This document shows, one piece after another, positions 26,281-34,755 of a DNA stretch of 42,782 bases (positions are counted from its first letter, which is position 1; each line of letters begins with the position of its first letter). The stretch is taken from NCBI GenBank assembly GCA_964251665.1, contig CAXUKO010000032.1, positions 1-42,782 of the forward strand, written 5' to 3'. Origin of the DNA: JBBQLG01 sp964251665. Its GTDB lineage: Bacteria > Bacteroidota > Bacteroidia > Cytophagales > Spirosomataceae. The translations under genes were made by a program, and so were the position numbers. The notes beneath the pieces are model-generated. The model was not told the origin of the DNA, did no database searches, and saw only the letters and a list, made by a program, of their open reading frames with translations.

Positions 26281-26333
26281 ACGGCTTATTGGACAAATTT
26301 GCATTTCGAATGCAAATTTGTCCAATAAGCCGT
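26281..26333. repeat. Perfect 25-bp palindromic hairpin upstream of the AAA_14 gene
   Basis: Arms 26281-26305 and 26309-26333 are exact reverse complements with a 3-nt loop (TCG). In DNA it is a 53-bp near-perfect palindrome. It ends 11 bases before the AAA_14 start codon, so it could be a protein-binding operator, a leader hairpin that hides the ribosome site, or the trace of a small mobile repeat. Confidence 0.9.
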
Positions 26334-26491
26334 AGCGATACGTTACTGATCAGCCAGCGTATTACCAAAGCAACCTCTCAAAGCTGGAATTAGAATAAAG
26401 CACTACTCAGGTACAGGGAAGATTAATTCTGACAGCGCTCTATTTCGTCATGTCCTCTTTCATGTGGCAGTTACCCCTATGAAGAAGCCAT

Positions 26492-27685
26492 TTACGGGTA
26501 TAGCAGATACTTTTTCCGCATCACCTTATACTGTCCCAGGGCCGGTTCCCAGTTTTTGCGGATGGCGGTTTCGTTTACCCCGGCTATGAGCTGCTTACGG
26601 AGTTGGTCGGACCCGTACAGCTTATCGATAAAGTTCGTAGCCAGAATGAACTTTGCCTTATCGGGCGACTTCTGATAAAAATCCAGCAGGTATTTCAGGG
26701 TCAGTTGCTGCTTGCGGGCGTCAATTTTGGTCAGGTCGTAGCCGTAACAGAGCTTTCCTTCCTGGGGCGGATTCAGTGCACCGGGGGTGTCAACGGGCGT
26801 GAAGGTGAACGGCCCGGCCGTGTAGTCGGGCGAGCCAATTACCTGGAATTGTTTGTTGGTGCCCCGCCCAACGCTCACAACGGTACCCTCAAACAGACAC
26901 AGCGACGGATACAGCAGTACGGCCTGCCGGTTGGGCAGATTTGGCGACGGCGCAACGGGCAAATCGTAGGGCGTCTGATGGGTGTAGTTTTTCACCGGAA
27001 TCACCGTCAGCGGGCACGCAAGGCCCGGCGTACCTGTCGATGGTTTTAGCCAGTTCTCACCGTTAATCATATTGGCCAGCTCGCCAATGGTCAGGCCGTG
27101 AACAATGGGAATCGGGTGCATACCCACGAAGGATTTAAACGCCGGATCGAGCACAGGACCATCTACATAATGCCCGTTTGGATTGGGCCGATCCAGCAGC
27201 AGGAGTGGCTTTTTCGCGTCGGCACAGGCTTCCATCACATAGTGCAGCGTACTAATGTAGGTGTAGAAACGGGCACCAACGTCCTGAATATCAAATACCA
27301 GCACATCGAGCGAATCGAGCTGAGCGGGAGTCGGTTTCAGGTTTTTACCGTACAGCGAGATGATAGATACGCCGGTTTTCGGGTCCCGGCTGTTCGCAAT
27401 TTTATCGCCCGCACTGGCCTCTCCCCGAAAACCGTGTTCAGGTGCAAAAATGGTTTTAACAGAAATTCCCAGTGCCAGCAAACTATCAACAACGTGTGTT
27501 TTTGCGCTACCAATCACCGACGTCTGATTCACGACCATCCCGACCCGTTTGCCTTTAAGGGTAGATACATACAGGTTAGTTTGCTCGGCACCGGTTTGCA
27601 GAGCGGCCAGTGGAGCAGACTGACTAAAACCAGCCATTTGGATGAGAAGCAGACTAAAAACGAGGAGTGTGCGCAGTGGTGTCAT
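26492..27685 (-). CDS. namZ: Exo-beta-N-acetylmuramidase (DUF1343, NamZ family)
   Basis: 397 residues with signal peptide (LRTLLVFSLLLIQMAGFSQ). The DUF1343 core shows GKRVGMVVNQTSV, the signature FAPEHGFRGEASAG (with the proposed catalytic Glu), DVLVFDIQDVGARFYTYIST, LLDRPNPNGHYVDGP and LYPSLCLFEGTVVSVGRGTN. Characterised NamZ enzymes release MurNAc from the non-reducing end of peptidoglycan fragments. In this window it could work with the GH20 N-acetylglucosaminidase in recycling muropeptides, although the two genes are 4 kb apart and on opposite strands. Divergent from the LolE-like permease gene. Confidence 0.92.
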   Translation of the reverse strand: MTPLRTLLVFSLLLIQMAGFSQSAPLAALQTGAEQTNLYVSTLKGKRVGMVVNQTSVIGSAKTHVVDSLLALGISVKTIFAPEHGFRGEASAGDKIANSRDPKTGVSIISLYGKNLKPTPAQLDSLDVLVFDIQDVGARFYTYISTLHYVMEACADAKKPLLLLDRPNPNGHYVDGPVLDPAFKSFVGMHPIPIVHGLTIGELANMINGENWLKPSTGTPGLACPLTVIPVKNYTHQTPYDLPVAPSPNLPNRQAVLLYPSLCLFEGTVVSVGRGTNKQFQVIGSPDYTAGPFTFTPVDTPGALNPPQEGKLCYGYDLTKIDARKQQLTLKYLLDFYQKSPDKAKFILATNFIDKLYGSDQLRKQLIAGVNETAIRKNWEPALGQYKVMRKKYLLYP

Positions 27686-27744
27686 GATTCTGAGTTAGTA
27701 CCGATGTAAAACTGTTATTTTTACGCGGTAGTACCAAGCCCCCG

Positions 27745-27790
27745 GCCGTCCACGGCTGGTTTTATACGCAATCAGCCCGCTGTGGACGGC
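27745..27790. repeat. 9-bp hairpin before the permease start
   Basis: GCCGTCCAC (27745-27753) pairs exactly with 27782-27790. It would lie in the leader of the permease gene and end 13 bases before its TTG start, and may influence translation start. Confidence 0.4.
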
Positions 27791-27803
27791 GGGAAAACTC
27801 ACC

Positions 27804-29051
27804 TTGAACGTTCCTGTTTTTTTGGCCCGTCGGGTTCGCCACGCGCCCATTGCCAGTTTCTCGAATACCGTCACCAAAATAGGGATCGGCAGCATTGCGG
27901 TAGGATTGGCCGTAATGATTGTGGCCTTTGCGGTACTATTCGGGTTCAAGAACACGATTCAGCAAAAGATTTTCCTGTTCGGAGCGCACATGCAGGTATC
28001 GAAGTTCACACTTAACTTTTCGTACGAAGGCCCCCCCCTGCCGCTGCACTCCAATCTGTACGACCACGCGAAGCAGATCAATGGCGTGCGGCATATTCAG
28101 GCGGTAGCCACCAAAGCGGGTATCCTTCAGACGACGGCTGAACTGGGCGGAGCCGTGCTGAAAGGCGTTGGCCGGGACTACGACTGGCAGTTGCTGCGCG
28201 AATCACTCGTGGCGGGCACCGTGCCGGACGTCAGCGCCGACAGTGCCTACTCTAAACAAATTCTGATTAGCCGACGCATCGCCGATCAGTTGAAACTGGC
28301 GGTGAATCAGTCGGTGGTCATGTATTTTATCAACAGCGGCAATCAGTCGGGCAGTCAGCTTACCCCCCGACCACGCAAGCTAACGGTATCCGGTATTTAC
28401 GAAACCGGGCTGGAAGAGTTTGATAATACAGTAGTGCTCGGCGACATCCGGCTGATTCAGCGGCTGAACAACTGGGGGCCGGATTCGGTGGGTACCTACG
28501 AGATTTTCGTTAACGATTTCACGCAGTTAGACCAGACAGCCCACACGGTTTTCGACCGGATGACACCCGATATGCGGCTCTCGAAGGTAACTGAACAGTA
28601 CCGTCCTCTCTTCGACTGGATGGTCTTGCTGGACCGGAATACCGTGGTATTTCTGGTGCTGATTTTGTTCGTAGCCAGCTTCAACATGGTGTCGGTCCTG
28701 CTGGTGCTGATGATGGAACGCACCCCCATGATTGGCCTGCTGAAAGCCCTCGGCAGCCCCAACGGTATGCTTCGGCAGTTGTTCCTGTACGTCGGGCTGA
28801 ACATGGTGGCCTGGGGATTACTGATCGGCAACGCGGCTGGCCTGGGCCTGTGCTGGCTTCAGGACCAGTACAAAATCATCCCGCTCGACCCCAAAAACTA
28901 CTACATGAGCTACGTGCCCATCAGTTGGGACTGGTCGGTTATTCTGTGGCTCAACCTGGCTACGGTGGCGCTGATTGCGGTTGTGCTGTGGCTGCCTACG
29001 CTGGTCATCAACCGGATTCAGCCGGTACAGGCACTGGTGTTTAAGAAGTAG
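27804..29051 (+). CDS. LolE/FtsX-type ABC transporter permease
   Basis: 415 residues with four membrane segments: one near the N-terminus (IGIGSIAVGLAVMIVAFAVLFGF), a large extracytoplasmic MacB_PCD-like domain (about 55-260), and three near the C-terminus (VFLVLILFVASFNMVSVLLVLM, LFLYVGLNMVAWGLLIG and VILWLNLATVALIAVVLW). LolC/E and related permeases extract lipoproteins or drive envelope transport with a separate ATPase, not found here. I take the TTG at 27804 as start because it yields the family-typical opening (M)NVPVFLARRVRH and no ATG lies upstream in frame before a stop-free but unlikely stretch. Followed by a strong hairpin terminator. Confidence 0.88.
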   Translation: MNVPVFLARRVRHAPIASFSNTVTKIGIGSIAVGLAVMIVAFAVLFGFKNTIQQKIFLFGAHMQVSKFTLNFSYEGPPLPLHSNLYDHAKQINGVRHIQAVATKAGILQTTAELGGAVLKGVGRDYDWQLLRESLVAGTVPDVSADSAYSKQILISRRIADQLKLAVNQSVVMYFINSGNQSGSQLTPRPRKLTVSGIYETGLEEFDNTVVLGDIRLIQRLNNWGPDSVGTYEIFVNDFTQLDQTAHTVFDRMTPDMRLSKVTEQYRPLFDWMVLLDRNTVVFLVLILFVASFNMVSVLLVLMMERTPMIGLLKALGSPNGMLRQLFLYVGLNMVAWGLLIGNAAGLGLCWLQDQYKIIPLDPKNYYMSYVPISWDWSVILWLNLATVALIAVVLWLPTLVINRIQPVQALVFKK

Positions 29052-29057
29052 CTATGC

Positions 29058-29104
29058 GGCTGTTTGAGAGGCCATCTCTTAACGATATGGCCTCTCAAAC
29101 AGCC
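29058..29104 (+). terminator. 18-bp hairpin after the permease gene
   Basis: Arms 29058-29075 and 29087-29104 are perfectly complementary with an 11-nt loop, 6 bases after the permease stop. No T-run follows. Confidence 0.6.
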
Positions 29105-29185
29105 AGTCGCGCTGTAAATTAGCCGTTTTGGCAAACCCCGCCCTACCTCATTGAGTTGTCTGTAGAGCAAACAAAACTCAACGGT

Positions 29186-29599
29186 ATGCAGTACAACGAA
29201 TTCATTCACGAAGCGAAAGCAAAATTAGGGCTCGACACGGCCGACGAGGTTCTGAACGTATCGCGTGCGTTTCTTCACACCCTCACCGAACACCTGGCTG
29301 GTAATGCCGCCGATAACTTGGGTGCTCAGTTACCGGCTCAGTTGTTGGACATCATCCGCGAGATCAGCCCGGAAGAGCGCGATCAGGGTCAGCGGTTTAC
29401 TCTGGAGGAGTTCTACGAGCGGGTGGCCGACAAGGCCGGTGTTGATGCCGAAACCGGCAAGCGGTATACCCACGATTTCATGGCCATTTTTGGCAAAATG
29501 ATTACCAAAGGCGAGTTCGATAAAATCGAGCGAACGCTCTCCGACGACTACGCCCCTCTGTTTGCCGGTATTGAAACGGCGCAGAACGCTCCCAGGTAG
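29186..29599 (+). CDS. DUF2267 family protein
   Basis: 137 residues from the ATG at 29186 (MQYNEFIHEAKAKLGL), the family-typical opening; a TTG at 29156 would add ten residues. The DUF2267 pattern shows: two similar helical halves with D.A..V..AFLHTLTEHL, LGAQLP..LLDIIRE and RFTLEEFYERVADKAGV. All-helical, cytoplasmic, function unknown; members often occur near stress genes. It is followed by a very long hairpin and then the toxin locus. Confidence 0.85.
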   Translation: MQYNEFIHEAKAKLGLDTADEVLNVSRAFLHTLTEHLAGNAADNLGAQLPAQLLDIIREISPEERDQGQRFTLEEFYERVADKAGVDAETGKRYTHDFMAIFGKMITKGEFDKIERTLSDDYAPLFAGIETAQNAPR

Positions 29600-29614
29600 C
29601 TGACTAAATTAAAG

Positions 29615-29684
29615 GCCGTTACCTAAAAAGGGTACATGAATCAGCCACCAGTTACTGATTCATGTACCCTTTTTAGGTAACGGC
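29615..29684. repeat. Perfect 29-bp hairpin between the DUF2267 gene and the Rhs locus
   Basis: Arms 29615-29643 and 29656-29684 are exact reverse complements with a 12-nt loop; three more bases pair if one bulged G is allowed. The plus-strand 3' side is T-rich, so it can work as a terminator of the DUF2267 gene, but the stem is far longer than needed. Confidence 0.85.
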
Positions 29685-30056
29685 TTTCCTTCTTGTCAGC
29701 TACGCGTTCTATCAGTACACCTGAACAGGCCAGGGTAAAATTTAGTCCGGCAGCCGAATGCTTGTATACATTGTAGAAAAGACGCTCTACCGGCTGATTG
29801 CCCCTGTCGATGACTCTGTTAATCAATCGGCTGCCGTTGACGTCTGCCGCGTTCACACTGAAAACGTACTGCTTTATTCAGAGTTTGCGGGCATTGTCAA
29901 GCTCAGCGCGTTAGCAGACATTACTCATCCTGAACACCGGCAACTGGCGGATCGCCGGGACTTTGAGCGGTTCAGCCGTTTGTGAGGAACGATTGGCTGT
30001 TGGAGACAAGCCAACCCTTCCGTATCTTTCCTCACCTAACACCCTCCCCAGCGACG
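29685..30056. other. Leader region of the Rhs toxin gene
   Basis: About 370 bases without a gene I can support. A 75-codon frame (29758-29985) exists but lacks family resemblance. TATCTTTC near 30022 is a one-mismatch -7 element about 30 bases before the toxin ATG. No repeats seen. Confidence 0.4.
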
Positions 30057-33000
30057 ATGGCTTCTTTCTCAGCGTTCTTCCAGGTAGGCAATACAGAATA
30101 TGCCGTTCTGTATACCAACCTGAATGTTAATCAGACGATAGACGACCTAAGCCGCCCGTCATCGCCTACCTTCGGGGGCATGACCACCATCGAGGTCGAT
30201 GTCAAAGACGACCCAACTCTGGTCGAGTGGATGTTCAGCCCGTCTACCCACAAAAACGCCCAGATCCTGCTGCGGAATCTGACGGGAGGGGTAGAGAAAG
30301 TCATCAAATACTACAACGCCTATTGTGTCGAACTCAGTCAGACCTTCGATGGTACCGCCAACGTGGCTAACCTGCGCTGGCGGTTTCGTATCTCGCCCCA
30401 GGCCATCTCGGCGGGTGGAGTCTTTCATGACAACAAGTGGGCCGGTGCCGACCCTATCGTCGACTGGGACTGGGCCGCTATGGATGCCGCCTGCCATCCA
30501 GAGCGGGTAGTCAAACCGGAAGTTGTTGCACCGAAAGAAGCCAAGAAGGCAGAAAAAGAACCGAGTGCTTTCAGCGAAGGACTGCACACCCTGCTTGATG
30601 TAGTGGGCATGATTCCCGTCGTGGGTGAAATTGCTGACGGTGCCAACGCGTTGATCTATGCCGCCGAAGGCGACTACGCCAATGCAGCCATGAGCGCGGC
30701 TTCGATGATCCCATTAGCGGGTAACGTCGTTGGTGCGGCCAAGCTGGCTAAGCGGGGTATGAAGCTGGTGCAGAAAGCAAAAAAGCTAATCCCGCCTAAA
30801 CTTATCAAGCGATTAGACAAAGTAGCTTCAGCCGGTAAGGACCTGTGCACGAAAGTAGGACACCCTATCGACGTGGCTACTGGCTTATTGTTTACCGAAG
30901 CCGTTGACTTTAGCCTACCCGGCCCTATCCCGTTAGTGTGGGAACGTACCTGGTATTCAGCCTCAGACTATCAAGGACCACTGGGTCACGGCTGGCATCA
31001 CGCTTATGATCTTGGGTTAGCTCTTGATAGTGAAACCAATATTGCGGTATTACGTATGGCTGATGGGCGGCAGGTCGCCTTCGAGTCCCCTGAGGTTCCT
31101 GGTCAGCCAGTGCTGGATCGTAGCAGCGGATTGGCTTTACAACGCCCCGAAGCGCCCACTGGTGACGAACCGGCTCCCTGGCTGGTCTGGAATAAAGCAC
31201 AGGGCATTTGGTATGTCTTTGCGCCCCCATCGGGTGATGGCAGTTACCAACCCTTACATACTATAGAAAATGAGACGGGCCAATATATTGGCTTTCGTTA
31301 TACGGCCAACCGACAGCTTGAGCAGATCCAGGACTCAGCGGGGCGGTTATTAACAGCCGAATACAACGAGCAGGGCCAGTTGATTGCTTTCTACGGCCCT
31401 CATCCTGACATAGCAGATGAACGCATTCTGTTGGTGGGCTACAGCTACGATGAAGTCGGCAATCTCATATCGGTGGCCGATGCGGAGGAGCACAGAACGC
31501 AATTCGCCTACGATGGGTGGCAGTTAATCAAAGAGACTAACGCTTTAGGGTTAAGCTTCTACTTCGAGTATGAAATCAATTCGCAACCAGATCTACCTGC
31601 CCGCTGCGTTCATACATGGGGCGACGGAGGCATTATCGACACCAAGCTTGAGTACATCAATCCACAGACAACTGTAGTCTGGGATAGCTACGACCAGCCA
31701 ACCCAGTACGTACACCAAAATGGGGTGGTTGTTGAACAGACCGATACTTTAGGCCAAATCCAACGTTGGGTGTACAACGACTACAACCAACTACTGGCGC
31801 AAACCGACGGTTTAGGACAAACGACCCAGTTTCGTTACGATGAAACCGGCAACCTCATTTCGACCCGCTACGCCGACGCTACCCGTCAACAGACCGAGTA
31901 TGACACCGCTGACCGGCCTATTGCCTTTACCGACGCACGAGGTAGCACTTGGCAGTATAACTACAACGAGCAGGGCCTGCTTATGGCCCAAACTGACCCG
32001 CTGGGAGCCAAAACAGCCTACACCTACGATGAACAGGGTAGGCTACTAACGGTCACTAACGCCCTGGGTCAACAAACCAATCTGCGCTACGACGGGCAAG
32101 GAAACCTGGCTCACCTCATCACACCCGATGAGCAGATCCGTTCCCGGAGTTACGATGCCCTTGGCCGGTTAGTTACCCTTACCGATCCGACCGGTACCGT
32201 GCAAACCCGCCGATACGACCGGCTGGGGCAACTAATCCAAGTCGTAGAGCCCGACGGCACTCAGCGCGAATTAGTCTATGATGGAGTGGGCAATGTTGTC
32301 GAAGCACGCCAGGGTGAGCAGGTAGTACAGTTTACCTACACTAACTCAAGCCGCTTAACTGAACGCTATCAGGCGGGGCAGCGGGTGCAGTTTGGCTACG
32401 ATAAAGAGGGTCGGTTAACGGGCTTGACCAATGAAGCAGGCCTGCACTATCGGTTTGGCTTGGATGCCAGCGGGCAGGTAGTCGAAGAGGAAGGTTTCGA
32501 TGGGCTCCTGCGCCGTTACGAACGTGACGCGGCTGGACGGGTTACTAAAGTGCTGCGCCCCGCCGACCGCAGCACTCAATACAGCTATACGCCAGCCGGT
32601 CAGGTAAGCCTAATCGAGTACAGCGATGGCACTCAGGAGGCCTATGACTACGACGAGTCAGGATCGCTGATTAAAGCCCAAAACCAAACCACCACGGTGC
32701 GTCTGAAGCGTGATGCGCTGGGGCGAGTACTCCGGGAAACCCAGGGGGAGTATTGGGTCGAGTACGGCTATGACCCACTGGGACAACGCACCGCCATTAC
32801 CTCTTCACTGGGGGCTGACGTTAGCCTAAGTCACGACGTGCTGGGCAACATCAGTCAGATAGATGCGGGCAGTTGGCAAGCTCAGTTTGGTTATGACGTA
32901 CGAGGTTTAGAAGTGCAGCGTCAACTTAGTGGCGGGATACGAATGGGCTGGCAACGCGATGGTGTAGGTCGCCCTGTCCGGCAACGCATCACGGCTGGGG

Positions 33001-34322
33001 GCAGCGCCACTCGGCAACGCACCTACGCCTGGACTGGTACTGATGTATTGACTCAGATTGAGGATAGTCAGACAGGCCTTAGTCGTTATGAACATGACAT
33101 ATTTGGTGCACTGACTAAAGCCAGCTATGCAGACGGTAGTCAGGAATTACGGTTACCCGACGCTGTTGGCAACCTCTTTGAGACGGCAGAGAAAGCCGAC
33201 CGTGAGTATGGCCCTGGCGGGCAGTTACTCCGTAGTCAGCAGGCAACCTATCAATATGATGCCGAGGGCAACCTAATCCAAAAAGTTACCCGGAAAGGCG
33301 ATGTATGGCAATACGAGTGGTTCGGTAACGGCATGTTAGCCCGCGTGCTGCGTCCAGATGGTGCCGATGTCACCTTTGGGTACGACGCATTGGGCCGGCG
33401 GGTGAGCAAGACCTACAAAGGCAAGACTACACATTGGGTATGGGAAGGCGATAAGCCCCTGCACGAGTGGACAGAGTTGACCCTGGATGGTAGTAACACG
33501 GATGAGGTGATTACCTGGCTGTTTGAGGAGGATAGCTTCGCACCCATTGGCAAGCTTCAGGGCACTAACCGCCAAAGCATCCTGACTGATCATCTGGGCA
33601 CTCCGCTGGAAATGGTCGATCAAGGGGGCCTTACGCAGTGGTCAGCTCAAACCACCAGCTATGGCCGGGTACGCTTAGACAAGGGCACCCGCGCCGACTG
33701 TCCCTTCCGCTTTCAGGGGCAGTATGAGGATGTAGAGACGGGGTTATACTACAACCGGTTCCGGTATTACGATCCGCAGGAAGGTACTTATGTGAGCCAA
33801 GACCCAATTGGTTTGGAAGGCGGAATGAGTTTGTATAATTATGTAGACAATCCTTCAACTTGGACTGATGTTACTGGCTTAAGTGGTATACCCTCATTTG
33901 ATGAATTGAAAAGATTGTCACAGACCACCTTAGATTTTTCGACGGCTAAGGATAGTGCGGTTTTCTGGTCTGGTAGTAGAATGAAAGATGCGCAACGATG
34001 GGCGTTTAATACGGGTAGAACCACTTTAGAACAAACAAAAGGGGGGAAGTATTTGGATAGCCTTGATTTATTTAACCCTAAAAATGGTCTTACAGGGTCA
34101 CAAGCGGCAGAGGTATGGAATATTGCCTCAAAAAGGTTTGCAGATGGCGCTACTGGTATTGTTCATGTCTTTTCTACTGGTGCAAAAAGGTTCGGACCAT
34201 ATGGTGAAAGAACATGGTGGAGAATTGAAAAACCCGCGTTATTAGCTAACTTAAAGGTTAGTGAGATAATTAGAATGACAAAAGATGGTATTAAGTTAAA
34301 AATTGGCGGGGCAAGTTGTTAA
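30057..34322 (+). CDS. TssD (Hcp-like)-Rhs polymorphic toxin with CD38-type NAD-cleaving tip
   Basis: 1421 residues from the ATG at 30057. Domains in order: (1) residues 1-135, a TssD/Hcp tube domain of the Bacteroidota type VI secretion system (MASFSAFFQVGNTEYAV, then RPSSPTFGG, LVEWM and a closing ISPQAISAGG); (2) about 165-260, a hydrophobic Ala/Gly linker (VGMIPVVGEIADGANALIY); (3) DUF6531 (GHPIDVATGLLF ... WERTWYS) and a long array of YD/Rhs repeats to about 1200; (4) the Rhs core end (YYDPQEGTYVSQDPIGLEGG, near 1241-1256); (5) a tip of about 147 residues. The tip has W1304, E1325, D1334, W1354, S1358 and E1391. Human CD38 (numbering from memory) uses W125, E146, D155, W189, S193, E226: gaps 21, 9 and 4 are identical, S-to-E is 33 in both, and only the D-to-W gap is shorter. 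So the tip should hydrolyse or cyclise NAD+. No other T6SS gene is in the window; delivery by such a system is inferred. Confidence 0.88.
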   Translation: MASFSAFFQVGNTEYAVLYTNLNVNQTIDDLSRPSSPTFGGMTTIEVDVKDDPTLVEWMFSPSTHKNAQILLRNLTGGVEKVIKYYNAYCVELSQTFDGTANVANLRWRFRISPQAISAGGVFHDNKWAGADPIVDWDWAAMDAACHPERVVKPEVVAPKEAKKAEKEPSAFSEGLHTLLDVVGMIPVVGEIADGANALIYAAEGDYANAAMSAASMIPLAGNVVGAAKLAKRGMKLVQKAKKLIPPKLIKRLDKVASAGKDLCTKVGHPIDVATGLLFTEAVDFSLPGPIPLVWERTWYSASDYQGPLGHGWHHAYDLGLALDSETNIAVLRMADGRQVAFESPEVPGQPVLDRSSGLALQRPEAPTGDEPAPWLVWNKAQGIWYVFAPPSGDGSYQPLHTIENETGQYIGFRYTANRQLEQIQDSAGRLLTAEYNEQGQLIAFYGPHPDIADERILLVGYSYDEVGNLISVADAEEHRTQFAYDGWQLIKETNALGLSFYFEYEINSQPDLPARCVHTWGDGGIIDTKLEYINPQTTVVWDSYDQPTQYVHQNGVVVEQTDTLGQIQRWVYNDYNQLLAQTDGLGQTTQFRYDETGNLISTRYADATRQQTEYDTADRPIAFTDARGSTWQYNYNEQGLLMAQTDPLGAKTAYTYDEQGRLLTVTNALGQQTNLRYDGQGNLAHLITPDEQIRSRSYDALGRLVTLTDPTGTVQTRRYDRLGQLIQVVEPDGTQRELVYDGVGNVVEARQGEQVVQFTYTNSSRLTERYQAGQRVQFGYDKEGRLTGLTNEAGLHYRFGLDASGQVVEEEGFDGLLRRYERDAAGRVTKVLRPADRSTQYSYTPAGQVSLIEYSDGTQEAYDYDESGSLIKAQNQTTTVRLKRDALGRVLRETQGEYWVEYGYDPLGQRTAITSSLGADVSLSHDVLGNISQIDAGSWQAQFGYDVRGLEVQRQLSGGIRMGWQRDGVGRPVRQRITAGGSATRQRTYAWTGTDVLTQIEDSQTGLSRYEHDIFGALTKASYADGSQELRLPDAVGNLFETAEKADREYGPGGQLLRSQQATYQYDAEGNLIQKVTRKGDVWQYEWFGNGMLARVLRPDGADVTFGYDALGRRVSKTYKGKTTHWVWEGDKPLHEWTELTLDGSNTDEVITWLFEEDSFAPIGKLQGTNRQSILTDHLGTPLEMVDQGGLTQWSAQTTSYGRVRLDKGTRADCPFRFQGQYEDVETGLYYNRFRYYDPQEGTYVSQDPIGLEGGMSLYNYVDNPSTWTDVTGLSGIPSFDELKRLSQTTLDFSTAKDSAVFWSGSRMKDAQRWAFNTGRTTLEQTKGGKYLDSLDLFNPKNGLTGSQAAEVWNIASKRFADGATGIVHVFSTGAKRFGPYGERTWWRIEKPALLANLKVSEIIRMTKDGIKLKIGGASC

Positions 34323-34404
34323 CCACGGCCCACTTTATATATTATTATGTATAGCGGGTGACAAAAAACATCTATAGCTGACATAACACTTAAATTTCAT
34401 TACT

Positions 34405-34698
34405 ATGGATAAGTATTTTGAGGATTTAATGAGTAGAACTGATCTTAATTTAATCGAAGAAGATGGTAAAACATACGGCATAAGGGTACTGGGACGGGGA
34501 AACGATCTTCTTTTCAAAGAAAACAATAAAGGTTTACTATGCGAAATAGATGCAGAGCACGGTATAATTTACAAGAAATCGATTCAAAAGTGGGACTCTA
34601 CGAATGAGAAAATGACCAAGTCAGAGAGAGAAAGAGTATCTGATCTTATATTTAAATTTTATAGGAAAGTATATAATGCAGACGTACAGTTAAAATAA
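34405..34698 (+). CDS. Candidate immunity protein for the Rhs tip
   Basis: 97 residues, starting 83 bases after the toxin gene on the same strand, where immunity genes of polymorphic toxins sit. The sequence GRGNDLLFKENNKGLL, GIIYKKSIQKWDS, KMTKSERERVSDLIFKFYRK resembles, from memory, the Imm74 family ('iYadSi..W..P....i...eR..I'). It has no signal peptide, so it would act in the cytoplasm, where an NADase must be blocked. The DNA is very A/T-rich (15 of 60 bases G/C at 34381-34440), like the end of the toxin gene and unlike the Rhs shell, so tip and immunity gene arrived together. Function is inferred from position. Confidence 0.65.
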   Translation: MDKYFEDLMSRTDLNLIEEDGKTYGIRVLGRGNDLLFKENNKGLLCEIDAEHGIIYKKSIQKWDSTNEKMTKSERERVSDLIFKFYRKVYNADVQLK

Positions 34699-34755
34699 CA
34701 CATATCAGTTTGCTTAAGGTATAAGATTTTACTGCTGTAGCATTTTTACTGATTG

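Noticed and set aside
29758..29985. 75-codon frame upstream of the Rhs gene
   Set aside because: No family resemblance, no clear ribosome site, an opposing frame of similar length on the other strand, and a position in the presumed toxin leader. Not enough to call a gene.
31200..33800. Periodic repeats that might be taken for a tandem or CRISPR-like array
   Set aside because: They are the protein-level YD/Rhs repeats of the toxin shell (Y.YD..G.L..), irregular in length at DNA level and fully coding.
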